Assembly: GCA_000438175.1 (NCBI GenBank)
Contig: FR900455.1
Coordinates: 12,493 to 55,388 of the forward strand
DNA: 42,896 nt
DNA from: Fusobacterium sp. CAG:439
GTDB taxonomy: Bacteria; Cyanobacteriota; Vampirovibrionia; Gastranaerophilales; Gastranaerophilaceae
Direction: 5' to 3'
The translations under genes were made by a program, and so were the position numbers. This document shows, one piece after another, positions 6,414-14,112 of the stretch. The notes beneath the pieces are model-generated. The model ran no database searches. It was not told the DNA's origin and saw nothing but the letters and a program-made list of their open reading frames with translations. The stretch's first letter is position 1, and every line of letters begins with the position of its first letter.

Positions 6414-7511
6414 ATGAAATATATCTATCAAAATGCAGACTGGCATAGCTTTAGATGGTGCGGAGAAAAAATCCAAAATTTATTATTAGAAATCAAAAAA
6501 TCGCAAGGATATTTACTTGGTAAAATGGATTCTCTAGGTTTTGATGTCAAGAACAACGCTCTATTACAGGTTTTGACAGAAAACATTATTAAATCATCTG
6601 AAATTGAAGGACAAATTTTAGATAAACATTTAGTGCGTTCATCTATTGCAAAACGACTTGGTATAGACATCGGCGGCGAAACACCTGTTTCAAGAGATAT
6701 TGAGGGCGTCGTAGAAATGATGCTTGATGCCACTCAAAATTATTTTGCAGAAATGACAAAAGACAGACTTATAGGTTGGCATGCTGCACTTTTCCCGACA
6801 GGCTACAGTGGAATGTATAAAATTAATGTTGGAAATTACAGAACTGATGAACTTGGACCAATGCAGGTTATTTCAGGTTATGAGGGAAAAGAAAAAATTC
6901 ATTACGAAGCTCCTACTGCTTCAATTTTAGAAAATGAAATGGATGAATTCCTAAACTATATAAACACAAATAATGAATATGATTCTTTGATAAAAGCCGG
7001 CATTGTGCATCTCTGGTTTGTAATTTTGCACCCCTTTGATGACGGCAACGGAAGAATTGCAAGAGCCTTGACGGATATGATTCTTGCAAGAAGTGATGAT
7101 AGCAAATTCCGTTTTTATTCGATGTCTTCACAAATCCAGAAAAACAGAAAAAGTTATTATGAAATTTTGGAAAAAACTCAAAAAGGCTCAATGGATATAA
7201 CAAATTGGCTTGTATGGTTTTTAGAAAATCTTCTTATTGCAATTCAATCAAGTGGAGAAATTACCGATAAAGTTTTGCAAAAAGCAGAATTCTGGCAGAA
7301 AAATTCTAATTTAGTTTTTAACGAAAGACAAATTAAAGTTCTAAATCGGTTTATGGATAATTTTGAAGGCAATCTTACAACAACAAAGTGGGCGAAAATG
7401 TGTAATTGTTCTCAAGATACTGCTTCGCTAGACATTAATGATCTTATTGCTAAAAAAATAATGAAAAAAGTGGGTAAAGGTAGAGCTACGCATTATCTTT
7501 TGCGTAAATAA
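6414..7511 (+). CDS. Fic-domain protein (AMP transferase) with C-terminal winged helix
   Basis: From the chosen start this is 365 residues. Fic proteins usually transfer AMP from ATP to a Ser, Thr or Tyr on a target protein. The N-terminal module (about 1-85, YIYQNADWHSFRW, LLGKMDSLGF) matches the DUF4172/Fic_N type. The inhibitory helix motif SSEIEG is at 61-66, so activity is probably self-inhibited. The catalytic loop is HPFDDGNGR (206-214), complete. Residues about 300-365 look like a winged helix (CNCSQDTASLDINDLIAKK). I chose the ATG at 6414 because it has GGAG at good spacing and starts at the family's usual YIYQ; an in-frame ATG at 6378 lies before the -10. It has its own promoter and is convergent with the AAA+ gene. 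Confidence 0.9.
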   Translation: MKYIYQNADWHSFRWCGEKIQNLLLEIKKSQGYLLGKMDSLGFDVKNNALLQVLTENIIKSSEIEGQILDKHLVRSSIAKRLGIDIGGETPVSRDIEGVVEMMLDATQNYFAEMTKDRLIGWHAALFPTGYSGMYKINVGNYRTDELGPMQVISGYEGKEKIHYEAPTASILENEMDEFLNYINTNNEYDSLIKAGIVHLWFVILHPFDDGNGRIARALTDMILARSDDSKFRFYSMSSQIQKNRKSYYEILEKTQKGSMDITNWLVWFLENLLIAIQSSGEITDKVLQKAEFWQKNSNLVFNERQIKVLNRFMDNFEGNLTTTKWAKMCNCSQDTASLDINDLIAKKIMKKVGKGRATHYLLRK

Positions 7512-9578
7512 CTAAAACCCTACAGAATTCTGCAACTCTTTAGACTTTTTGACCTTAACTTCATCTTCAAGCATCTTGTAAAGTTCGCCTAAATCCGTTA
7601 TACATAAGAAAGTAGCTTTCTTTTTTACTGTTGCAAAATCTCCAGCGGTTAAACCTTTTATACATACATCCGCATTTTTAATTCCGAAAAAGTGTTCAAA
7701 TGCAGTGTTCACCTGTTCTTTTGTCATAAAATCAAATTTGATTTTGAATGTAAACCGCCTCAAACTTGCTTCATCAAGCGTGTCAAGCAAATTCGTCGTA
7801 CATACAAATGGGTATTCGTGAGATTCCATCCACGTCAGCATCTCATTAACCTGCGAAATTTCCCAGTTTCTTACAGCATTACTTCGGTTTTGCAAAAATG
7901 AATCTGCCTCATCAAAAATCAGCATTGCTTTTTTAGATTTGGCTTCGGCAAATGCATCTGCAATATTTTGTTCGGTTTCACCGACGTATTTTGAAATCAA
8001 ATCACTTGCACGTTTCATTATTACTTCAACCCTGAGTTCTTTTGCCAAATATCTTGCATACAAACTTTTTCCGGTTCCGGGTTCGCCATAAAGACATAAG
8101 GAAAAATTTAATTTCCCGCAAAATTTTATTTTTGCGGTCAAATCCTTTATATCCAAATCCGTATTTACCAAATTGTCATTATATTCTTTCATTTCAAACT
8201 CTTTCTTCTTTTTGACATTTTTCTTTTTTGTTACAACTTTGGCAACATTTTCAACAAAAACCTCAAAATCATCCTGATTACCGTTAATTAATTTGGTGGT
8301 TTTAACGGCATTTGTAATCAATGACGGCGGGATTTCGTAATTTTTGTTTAATTCCACAAGTTTTTTGTTATCTATTTTAAATTTGTTTTTGCGAATAACC
8401 CGTTTCCAAATATTCAGGCGGATGTCATCTGTCAATTTTTCAAACTCGACAGTATAAGTCATTCTACGCAAAAATGCCGGATCAACATCATAAATATTAT
8501 TTGTTGTCCAGAAAATCGGAATAGGTGTTTCTTCAATTAAGTTATTCAAATAAGCCTTTGATGCACTACCAAATTCCGTAAATCCTCTGTTCATAACATC
8601 TTCGGCTTCATCAAAAAGCAAACAGGAGTTTGTCGATTTTGAAAGGATTGTTTGTTTTGATGATAAATCACTCAGGCGGTCTTTTCGAGTAGCTTCTTTA
8701 TCCATAAATTCAGCAGATACTGAATACATATCGCATTTAGCCTTGTTTGCGATAAGTTTTGCAAACTGGGTTTTGCCTGTGCCAACTGTGCCGTAAAGCA
8801 AAATATTTATGCCTTTGGAGTGGTTTTGAAGAGCAGAAGTCAGAATACTTAAAGCAATATCCCGCTCTTTATTCAAATGTTCAAAATCTTTCCAACAAAG
8901 CTCTGATTTTTGATTTTTCCCAAGCAGAAAATTTTTTATTTGAGTTTCGTTTTTAAGTTTGATATTCCAAAATGTTTCAAGAATTTTACTATTCAAAACG
9001 AATTCACTATCACTATATTTTTGCTTTATAAGCACACCCTTTTTAAATAATTCTTTCTTTATTTGATTTATTTCCCAAATTTTTAATTCCAAAATCTGAA
9101 TTCCAAAGATTGCGAACTTTTCTCCTTTAAAATTAATGTCAAAAAAAGAAGAAATGTTATCAATGTATGAGTTTATATTTTTTAGTATATAGTAAACTAA
9201 AAACTCATATTCAAATTTATTTAATCCGTATAAATTTGATATAAGATTAATTTTACTTTCGATTAGAGATTTTTTGTGTTTTAGAGTATTTATTTTTGTA
9301 ATCAAAACTTGTTTTAATTTATTTTTAAATATACGTTCTTTTTTATAATCAAATCCCGGGTAAAATTTAGGATAATCTTTTTTAGCTAAATGTAATACAA
9401 AAATTATTTTTTCATAATAATAATCAAATCCATTATTATATATATCTATATAATCAATTAATTTTACCAGATATCTGCATAACATAATTTTTTCAAAAGT
9501 TGAGATATAGTTGTATCCATCAATTTTATTACGCATTTTTTCCCAATCCTTTAGCCGGTTATTTAAATCCTTTTCCAT
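7512..9578 (-). CDS. Two-module AAA+ ATPase
   Basis: This 688-residue protein has two AAA+ modules after a roughly 240-residue AT-rich helical N-terminal region. Module 1: Walker A GTVGTGKT (263-270), Walker B CLLFDEAED (319-327), sensor TTNN (358-361), Arg-Arg finger (371-372). Module 2: Walker A GEPGTGKS (498-505), Walker B LIFDEAD (553-559), sensor TTN (594-596), Arg-Arg (607-608). All catalytic residues are present in both. A lysine-rich linker (about 450-462) separates them. The arrangement resembles VCP/FtsH-class remodelling enzymes, but no substrate domain is recognised. It has the same boxed promoter as the WYL, rtcB and DUF1643 genes, so it probably belongs to their response. Confidence 0.85.
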   Translation of the reverse strand: MEKDLNNRLKDWEKMRNKIDGYNYISTFEKIMLCRYLVKLIDYIDIYNNGFDYYYEKIIFVLHLAKKDYPKFYPGFDYKKERIFKNKLKQVLITKINTLKHKKSLIESKINLISNLYGLNKFEYEFLVYYILKNINSYIDNISSFFDINFKGEKFAIFGIQILELKIWEINQIKKELFKKGVLIKQKYSDSEFVLNSKILETFWNIKLKNETQIKNFLLGKNQKSELCWKDFEHLNKERDIALSILTSALQNHSKGINILLYGTVGTGKTQFAKLIANKAKCDMYSVSAEFMDKEATRKDRLSDLSSKQTILSKSTNSCLLFDEAEDVMNRGFTEFGSASKAYLNNLIEETPIPIFWTTNNIYDVDPAFLRRMTYTVEFEKLTDDIRLNIWKRVIRKNKFKIDNKKLVELNKNYEIPPSLITNAVKTTKLINGNQDDFEVFVENVAKVVTKKKNVKKKKEFEMKEYNDNLVNTDLDIKDLTAKIKFCGKLNFSLCLYGEPGTGKSLYARYLAKELRVEVIMKRASDLISKYVGETEQNIADAFAEAKSKKAMLIFDEADSFLQNRSNAVRNWEISQVNEMLTWMESHEYPFVCTTNLLDTLDEASLRRFTFKIKFDFMTKEQVNTAFEHFFGIKNADVCIKGLTAGDFATVKKKATFLCITDLGELYKMLEDEVKVKKSKELQNSVGF

Positions 9579-9601
9579 TTCACATATCCTTTCTTACATA
9601 C

Positions 9602-9632
9602 ATTGTAAACAAGAACTATGTCACTTCCGGAC
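9602..9632 (-). promoter_or_regulatory. Regulon box and -10 of the AAA+ gene
   Basis: On the minus strand the core GTCCGGAAGTGAC (9620-9632) is followed after 12 nt by TACAAT (9602-9607). Transcription would start near 9595, with AAAGGA before the ATG at 9578 (17-nt leader). This is the most divergent copy of the box but its spacing is exact. Confidence 0.65.
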
Positions 9633-9760
9633 AGAGACTTCAAGATCGAGGTTTAACTTTTTAACAAAACGACAAAATGTTACTAATTAAGAGAAAGCCT
9701 TCTTTTCTGTTTCAACGCTTCAATTTCTTTTTCAAGTTCACGGGATTTGTTATCATAATG

Positions 9761-10246
9761 CTACTTATCGCCGCCTCTGACAGTAACGATATCATGTTTA
9801 AAGTTATAAAGTTCGTTTTTCCTTAATAAATTCGTGTAAAGCTGAAAACGCCCATATTTATCTTTTGTCAAAATAAGCATATCTTCTAAATCCGTATCCA
9901 AAAATCGCTGTTTGACATTAAAATCAATACGATTCAGAACATTCAACTCAACTAATTTTTTAATTTCATCAGCCGATTGTTCTTTTAATGTTTTTGTAAA
10001 CTCCTCAAGCGTAAATTTTGAGTTTTTCCTGCTATGCTCTTCTTTATATCTAAATAGTTGCAACAATGTTTTTAATACCAAATATTCCTCCTTGTTATAA
10101 CAAGTGTTACGTGAATTTGGTCCGTAAATACTATGACAACTTAAACATCGAAAACGTCCTTTATCATGTTTTACGGCATCTTTGCGACCGCATTTTTGAC
10201 ATACATATCTTTTCTTTATTCGATTTGCTTTTTGTGTTTTAGGCAT
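9761..10246 (-). CDS. Zinc-ribbon protein, probably truncated by a stop codon
   Basis: This 161-residue protein starts with a basic stretch and a C4 zinc ribbon (CQKCG at about 15-19, CLSCH at about 34-38), as found at the N-terminus of some transposase and phage proteins. The rest is helical and charged, with no recognised domain. Directly after its TAG stop (9761-9763) the same frame continues for 25 codons as a charged heptad-like segment (YDNKSRELEKEIEALKQKRR) to a second TAG at 9683-9685. The intact ancestor was therefore probably 187 residues with a coiled-coil end. The start has only a weak ribosome site. The function is unknown. Confidence 0.6.
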   Translation of the reverse strand: MPKTQKANRIKKRYVCQKCGRKDAVKHDKGRFRCLSCHSIYGPNSRNTCYNKEEYLVLKTLLQLFRYKEEHSRKNSKFTLEEFTKTLKEQSADEIKKLVELNVLNRIDFNVKQRFLDTDLEDMLILTKDKYGRFQLYTNLLRKNELYNFKHDIVTVRGGDK

Positions 10247-10271
10247 GCTTTTTTCTCTGATTTAATTAATT

Positions 10272-10298
10272 TTTCACCTTTTTATATAAAAGGTGAAA
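10272..10298. repeat. Perfect 11-bp inverted repeat upstream of the zinc-ribbon gene
   Basis: TTTCACCTTTT (10272-10282), spacer TATAT, AAAAGGTGAAA (10288-10298). It lies in the divergent gap between the zinc-ribbon gene and the ParB-methyltransferase remnant. It could be an operator or a terminator-like hairpin; its position 26 bp upstream of a start codon favours an operator. Confidence 0.6.
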
Positions 10299-10432
10299 TA
10301 AAGTATTTTGTCAATAAGCTTATCTAACAGGAATTTGCAACATATATTTCAAATTTTTATGGCTATAAATTCGCTTCTTTATATTAAAGCGTGAGGACGA
10401 TGTACGACCTCAAAAATATAAAGGAGGCTCAT

Positions 10433-11820
10433 ATGAGTGAACAAAAATTTTTAAATTTGAATGACATTGACAAAATTGTTCTGAAAAATTATCTTGAAAT
10501 GTCGAAGAGCGTCTACATAGGTAAACGAAATGCTGAAATAATCCCGATTACGGAAATAAAAGTTGTTGACGGAAACCCGAACAAACACACTGAAGAACAT
10601 TTAAACGTGCTTTGTGCAATATTAAACAAAACGGTTTGATGATTCCGCTCCTGAAAAACTCTAAAAATCAGCTAATTACTGGTGAGGGACGATACCGAAG
10701 TCTTTTAAAAATGGGTTGCAGTTACGTAGCTTGTCTCACAATAGAAAATTTGCCGCCTGAAGTTTTGCGTGCCTACCGGATTGCAGATAACCAACTTACA
10801 AGAAGCACAGAATTTGATTATTCAACATTAAAAAACGAATTTAAATTTCTCTTTGACTACAAAATTCTAGGCACAGACATTGGTTTCACAGCACTTCAAG
10901 TTGATCAAATTTACAATTACAAAAATTGAAGACAAAAAACAACAAAAAGAAAAAAATGATAAGAGTGAAACCTGTGACTGGATTACAGAAAACATTCCGG
11001 AACGAGTTAAATTTGGGGAGCTGTGGCGAGCAGGTGATAATTTTATTCTTTGTGCGAATTCACTTTTGCCGGAATCTTTTGAAATAGTTATGCAAGGTGA
11101 AACTGCTCAAATAATACTTACAGACCCACCATATAATGTAAAAATTTCAGGACATGTCTGCGGGCTGGGTAAAACGCAACACGAAGAATTTGCTATGGCA
11201 TCAGGCGAAATGACAGATGAAGAATTTGAAAATGACTTTGTAACCACTTACATGCAAAACTGTATAAAATATTCGAAAGACGGGTCGCTTCATTGCCACT
11301 TTGTCGACTGGCGACATTTAAGAACTTTTTTAAATGTCGGACAGAGATATTACGATGAACTTAAAAATATATGTGTGTGGTCTAAGTCAAATGGCGGAGG
11401 TATGGGCAGTATGTATAGAAGTGCTCATGAAATGATTTGCGTATTTAAGCACGGTAAGGCCCTCATATAAATAACATTGAACTCGGCAAGAACGGACGAA
11501 ATAGAACAAATGTATGGCAATTCCCAGGCATAAGAGCCAATACCCCCAAAACCCTTGAACTGCTTAAGCTTCACCCGACAGTGAAATCTACCGCTCTTTT
11601 ATATGAGGTACTATTAGATGCCAGTAATATTAATGATATTGTGCTTGACTGTTTTGGTGGTAGCGGCTCTACTTTGATTGCTGCTACACGCAGTAAGCGA
11701 CGGGCAAGAATTATTGAAATTAGTCCACACTATTGCGACATTATTCTTTGGCGATGGGAACAGGAAACTGGCAAAAAAGCAACATTTATAAAAAATATGG
11801 AGGAAAAAATCAATGGATAA
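10433..11820 (+). pseudogene. Phage-type ParB-domain DNA methyltransferase, broken by three frameshifts
   Basis: The parent protein adds a methyl group to DNA (beta-class N4-cytosine/N6-adenine type) and carries an N-terminal ParB-like domain. Three pieces in different frames read through the whole family. The ParB part (NPNKHTEEHLNVL, then GLMIPLL, ITGEGRYRSLLKMG) is shifted near 10617-10622. The linker is shifted near 10915-10928. The methylase part has TDPPYN, GHVCGLGK and VWSKSNGGGMGS, shifted at the C-run near 11459-11463. The final piece has HPTVK and the SAM motif CFGGSGST. Each break is mended by about one base, so decay is recent or the breaks are assembly errors. The start has a strong AAAGGAGG site. 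Confidence 0.85.
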
Positions 11821-12286
11821 TAAAGAATTTTTAAAATCCTTACAGAGTAGTTTATCAAAACCGTATGAAGTTGGATACTGTAAGCCTCCAAAATCTACTC
11901 AGTTTAAAAAAGGGGTCAGTGGCAATCGAGCGGGAAGAAAGAAAAAGATTGTTCCAGAAACTATAAATGCAGCATTAGAACTGGAATTAACCAATAAAAT
12001 TGCAATAACCAACGAAAAAGGGCGGCAAGAAAACGTATATCTGTATCAAATTATTGCAAAGCAAATAATTCAAGATGCGTTGAAAAAAGACGGTATGTCT
12101 AGAAAATTAATACTTGAATCTTTGAGTCAAAAGAACCTTTTAAATTCAAAGGAGTATCTCGAAAAAAATGCAATAAAAAAAGAAGAAGACATAAAACATG
12201 ATGCTTTAGTACGAGAAGAACTTTATAAAAGGCTCGATTACTTACTTAAAGAGGAAGAAGAAAAAGAAAAGGGAAATAACCCATAA
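11813..12286 (+). CDS. DUF5681-domain phage-associated protein
   Basis: This 157-residue protein has the DUF5681 signature near its N-terminus (KPPKSTQFKKGVSGNRAGRKKK, about residues 24-45, a basic K-P-P-x-x-x-x-F-K-x-G-x-S-G-N motif), then helical, charged sequence. Such proteins usually sit next to ParB-methyltransferase genes and terminase genes in phages and related elements. Here it overlaps the methyltransferase stop by 8 nt, confirming a former operon. No terminase follows, so the phage segment ends here. It is intact itself. Its function is not established. Confidence 0.75.
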   Translation: MDNKEFLKSLQSSLSKPYEVGYCKPPKSTQFKKGVSGNRAGRKKKIVPETINAALELELTNKIAITNEKGRQENVYLYQIIAKQIIQDALKKDGMSRKLILESLSQKNLLNSKEYLEKNAIKKEEDIKHDALVREELYKRLDYLLKEEEEKEKGNNP

Positions 12287-12318
12287 TTTAAACTTAATTA
12301 TTTTCCTTTAAAAAATTC

Positions 12319-12352
12319 AGAATTCCCTGTTTTGTTAAAAACAGGGAATTCT
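12319..12352. terminator. Perfect 15-bp hairpin after the phage remnant
   Basis: AGAATTCCCTGTTTT (12319-12333), loop GTTA, then the exact reverse complement (12338-12352). The plus strand has no clear U-run after it, while on the minus strand a T-rich run follows, so it may act better as a terminator for the MerR gene read from the right, or mark the end of the element. Confidence 0.6.
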
Positions 12353-12404
12353 CTGTAATACTGATTATAAAAGAAATTTAGGCATAAAAAATAATAAAAA
12401 TCTC

Positions 12405-12440
12405 GAAAATTCCCTGATTTTTGAATTAAGCAGGAAATTT
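12405..12440. repeat. Second, imperfect hairpin related to the first
   Basis: AAATTCCCTG (12407-12416) pairs with CAGGAAATTT (12431-12440) with one bulge. ATTCCCTG followed by a T-rich run is shared with the hairpin at 12319. The two together fill much of the 231-bp gap between the DUF5681 and MerR genes; no gene is visible in the gap. Confidence 0.45.
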
Positions 12441-12517
12441 AATTTTTATATTCAGAGCCTTTTGCTCTCTGGACTATGATATCCGTTTTTTAGTTTAATT
12501 TTATTAAATAAAGGTTG

Positions 12518-12937
12518 CTAAACTGCAACATCATTTTGAAGATTCATTTGATTCATAGGGTTCCAGGCATCTTTCAGATTATTTTTTATAAGATTCTGGT
12601 AAAATTTTTCTTTAAATTCAAGTAAATCTAACTGTTTTTGCAGTTCTTCCATTTGATGCATTGCTTTTAGTTTGGTAGCTTGAATTATACCGTAACGCTC
12701 AGGAATTGTTGTATCACCGATTATACACAAATCTATATATCGTTTAATAGCTTTGTTTTCCGTTCCTACAGAACGAAGACACTTTACAATTTTTACCCAG
12801 GCTAAATCATCTTCCGAAAACAAACGTATATTATTTTTATCCCTCTTTACAAAAGGGAAAAAGCCGCTTTTTGCCCAGAACCTTAATGTATGTTCCGATA
12901 CTTCCATTTTATCAGCAACTTCTTTTATTGTGTACAT
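12518..12937 (-). CDS. MerR-family transcriptional regulator
   Basis: From the start chosen this is 139 residues. The N-terminal winged helix is typical (MYTIKEVADKMEVSEHTLRFW, FFPFVKRDKNNIRLFSEDDL). It is followed by the dimer coiled coil (ATKLKAMHQMEELQKQLDLLEFKEKF). There is no cysteine cluster for metals, so the ligand is probably an organic compound or a stress signal. The ATG at 12935-12937 has GGAGG at 7 nt; the upstream in-frame ATG at 12956-12958 overlaps the -10 element (TATAAT) and cannot be the start. It lies just downstream of the ABC exporter terminator on the same strand, and may or may not be related to it. Confidence 0.85.
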   Translation of the reverse strand: MYTIKEVADKMEVSEHTLRFWAKSGFFPFVKRDKNNIRLFSEDDLAWVKIVKCLRSVGTENKAIKRYIDLCIIGDTTIPERYGIIQATKLKAMHQMEELQKQLDLLEFKEKFYQNLIKNNLKDAWNPMNQMNLQNDVAV

Positions 12938-12965
12938 ATCAGCTTCCTCCGAAAACATTATAACA

Positions 12966-12998
12966 TAAAAAACATTAATTGAGAGCGGCTCTAATGTT
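12966..12998 (-). terminator. Rho-independent terminator of the ABC exporter operon
   Basis: Just after the last permease stop, the minus strand has AACATTA, an inner AGAGC-C-GCTCT hairpin, TAATGTT, then TTTTTT. The T-run leads directly into the MerR promoter region, with TATAAT shortly downstream. Confidence 0.7.
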
Positions 12999-12999
12999 A

Positions 13000-14112
13000 T
13001 TAATCTAAATTTCTTTTAAAGGTCCAGCTTGCCAGAGAAAGCGTAATAAACGCTATTATTAAGAGAGGTATAAGATTTATTATAACATCGGTTATGCCCA
13101 TACCCTTTAAGAAAATTCCTCTTGTAAGCAGAATAAAAAATCTTATCGGATTTAAATAGGTTAAATACTGCAAAAATAGAGGCATATCTTCTACAGGCGA
13201 AATAAAACCAGATAGAAGAGTTGCAGGCATTTGAAAGGTTATAACTCCGAGAATTGCCTGCTGCTGTGTTTTACAAATTGAAGATATAAATAATCCGATA
13301 CCTACTATAGACAATAAAGATACAAATATTGAAATCAAAAATAATACAACAGATCCGGCAAACGGAACTTTAAAAGCTGTTACAACAATCAATGTCATAA
13401 TACATGTTAACACCATAGCTATAACCATAGGCGGAACTGTCTTTCCAAGCAATATTTCAAAAGATGACAAAGGGCTTACTATAAGCTGGTCAAATGTCCC
13501 CATTTCACGTTCTCTTGCTATAGAAAGAGCTGTCAGAAGCAAAGTTATGACAAGAGCAAGTAAAGAAACTATTACTGTCAGAATATACCAACGGTATTCA
13601 AGATTAGGATTATACCAGTTTCTCACTGAAACATTTATTTGTGCCCCTTTTGAAGTATTTATCTCATTGTTGTAGTCCGAAACAATCTGTGAAGCATAAC
13701 CTCCTGCAATAGAAGCTGAATTTGTTTGTCTGCCGTCTGTAATTATTAAAACACTTACGGGCTTTTCTGCTTTAATTGAGGAAGAAAAATCATTATTTAT
13801 ATAAAGTCCTATTTGAACCTTTTGATTATCAATTTTTTCCTTTAAATCTTTTTCATTTTCCACATAGTAAAATTTTCTAAATCTTGGGGATTGTTCAAAA
13901 TGTGAAAGCAATTCTCTTGATTCAACCGATTTATCCCTGTCAATAACAACAGCATCAATATTTTTCACTTCCATTGTAATAGCATTTGCAAATACCAGAA
14001 GCTGAAGCAATGGTAGTCCGATAATTATTCCGCGGCTTTTCGGATCTTTCCAAATTGTGATAAATTCTTTTTTTATAAGCGCAAAAATACGTCTTAAGCT
14101 CTCTCTTATCAT
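13000..14112 (-). CDS. ABC-2 type exporter permease (YbhR-like)
   Basis: This 370-residue inner-membrane protein has the ABC-2 topology: one N-terminal helix (about 26-48), a large periplasmic domain (about 50-175, with VVIDRDKSVESRELL), then five helices in the C-terminal half (about 178-365). The SIAREREMGTFDQLIVSP motif on the coupling helix is the family signature. It is the last gene of the operon and overlaps the other permease by 4 nt (ATGA), so the two are translationally coupled and probably form a heterodimer that exports drugs or other hydrophobic compounds. Confidence 0.88.
   Translation of the reverse strand: MIRESLRRIFALIKKEFITIWKDPKSRGIIIGLPLLQLLVFANAITMEVKNIDAVVIDRDKSVESRELLSHFEQSPRFRKFYYVENEKDLKEKIDNQKVQIGLYINNDFSSSIKAEKPVSVLIITDGRQTNSASIAGGYASQIVSDYNNEINTSKGAQINVSVRNWYNPNLEYRWYILTVIVSLLALVITLLLTALSIAREREMGTFDQLIVSPLSSFEILLGKTVPPMVIAMVLTCIMTLIVVTAFKVPFAGSVVLFLISIFVSLLSIVGIGLFISSICKTQQQAILGVITFQMPATLLSGFISPVEDMPLFLQYLTYLNPIRFFILLTRGIFLKGMGITDVIINLIPLLIIAFITLSLASWTFKRNLD

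Noticed and set aside
9620..9632. Box before the AAA+ gene as a chance match
   Set aside because: I first dismissed it because only CTCTGTCC seemed shared, but orientation, GTCCG, GAC and the 12-nt distance to TACAAT all fit, so it was kept as a real site.
13672..13684. GTCCGAAACAATC as another regulon box
   Set aside because: It lacks the GAC half and lies inside a permease gene.
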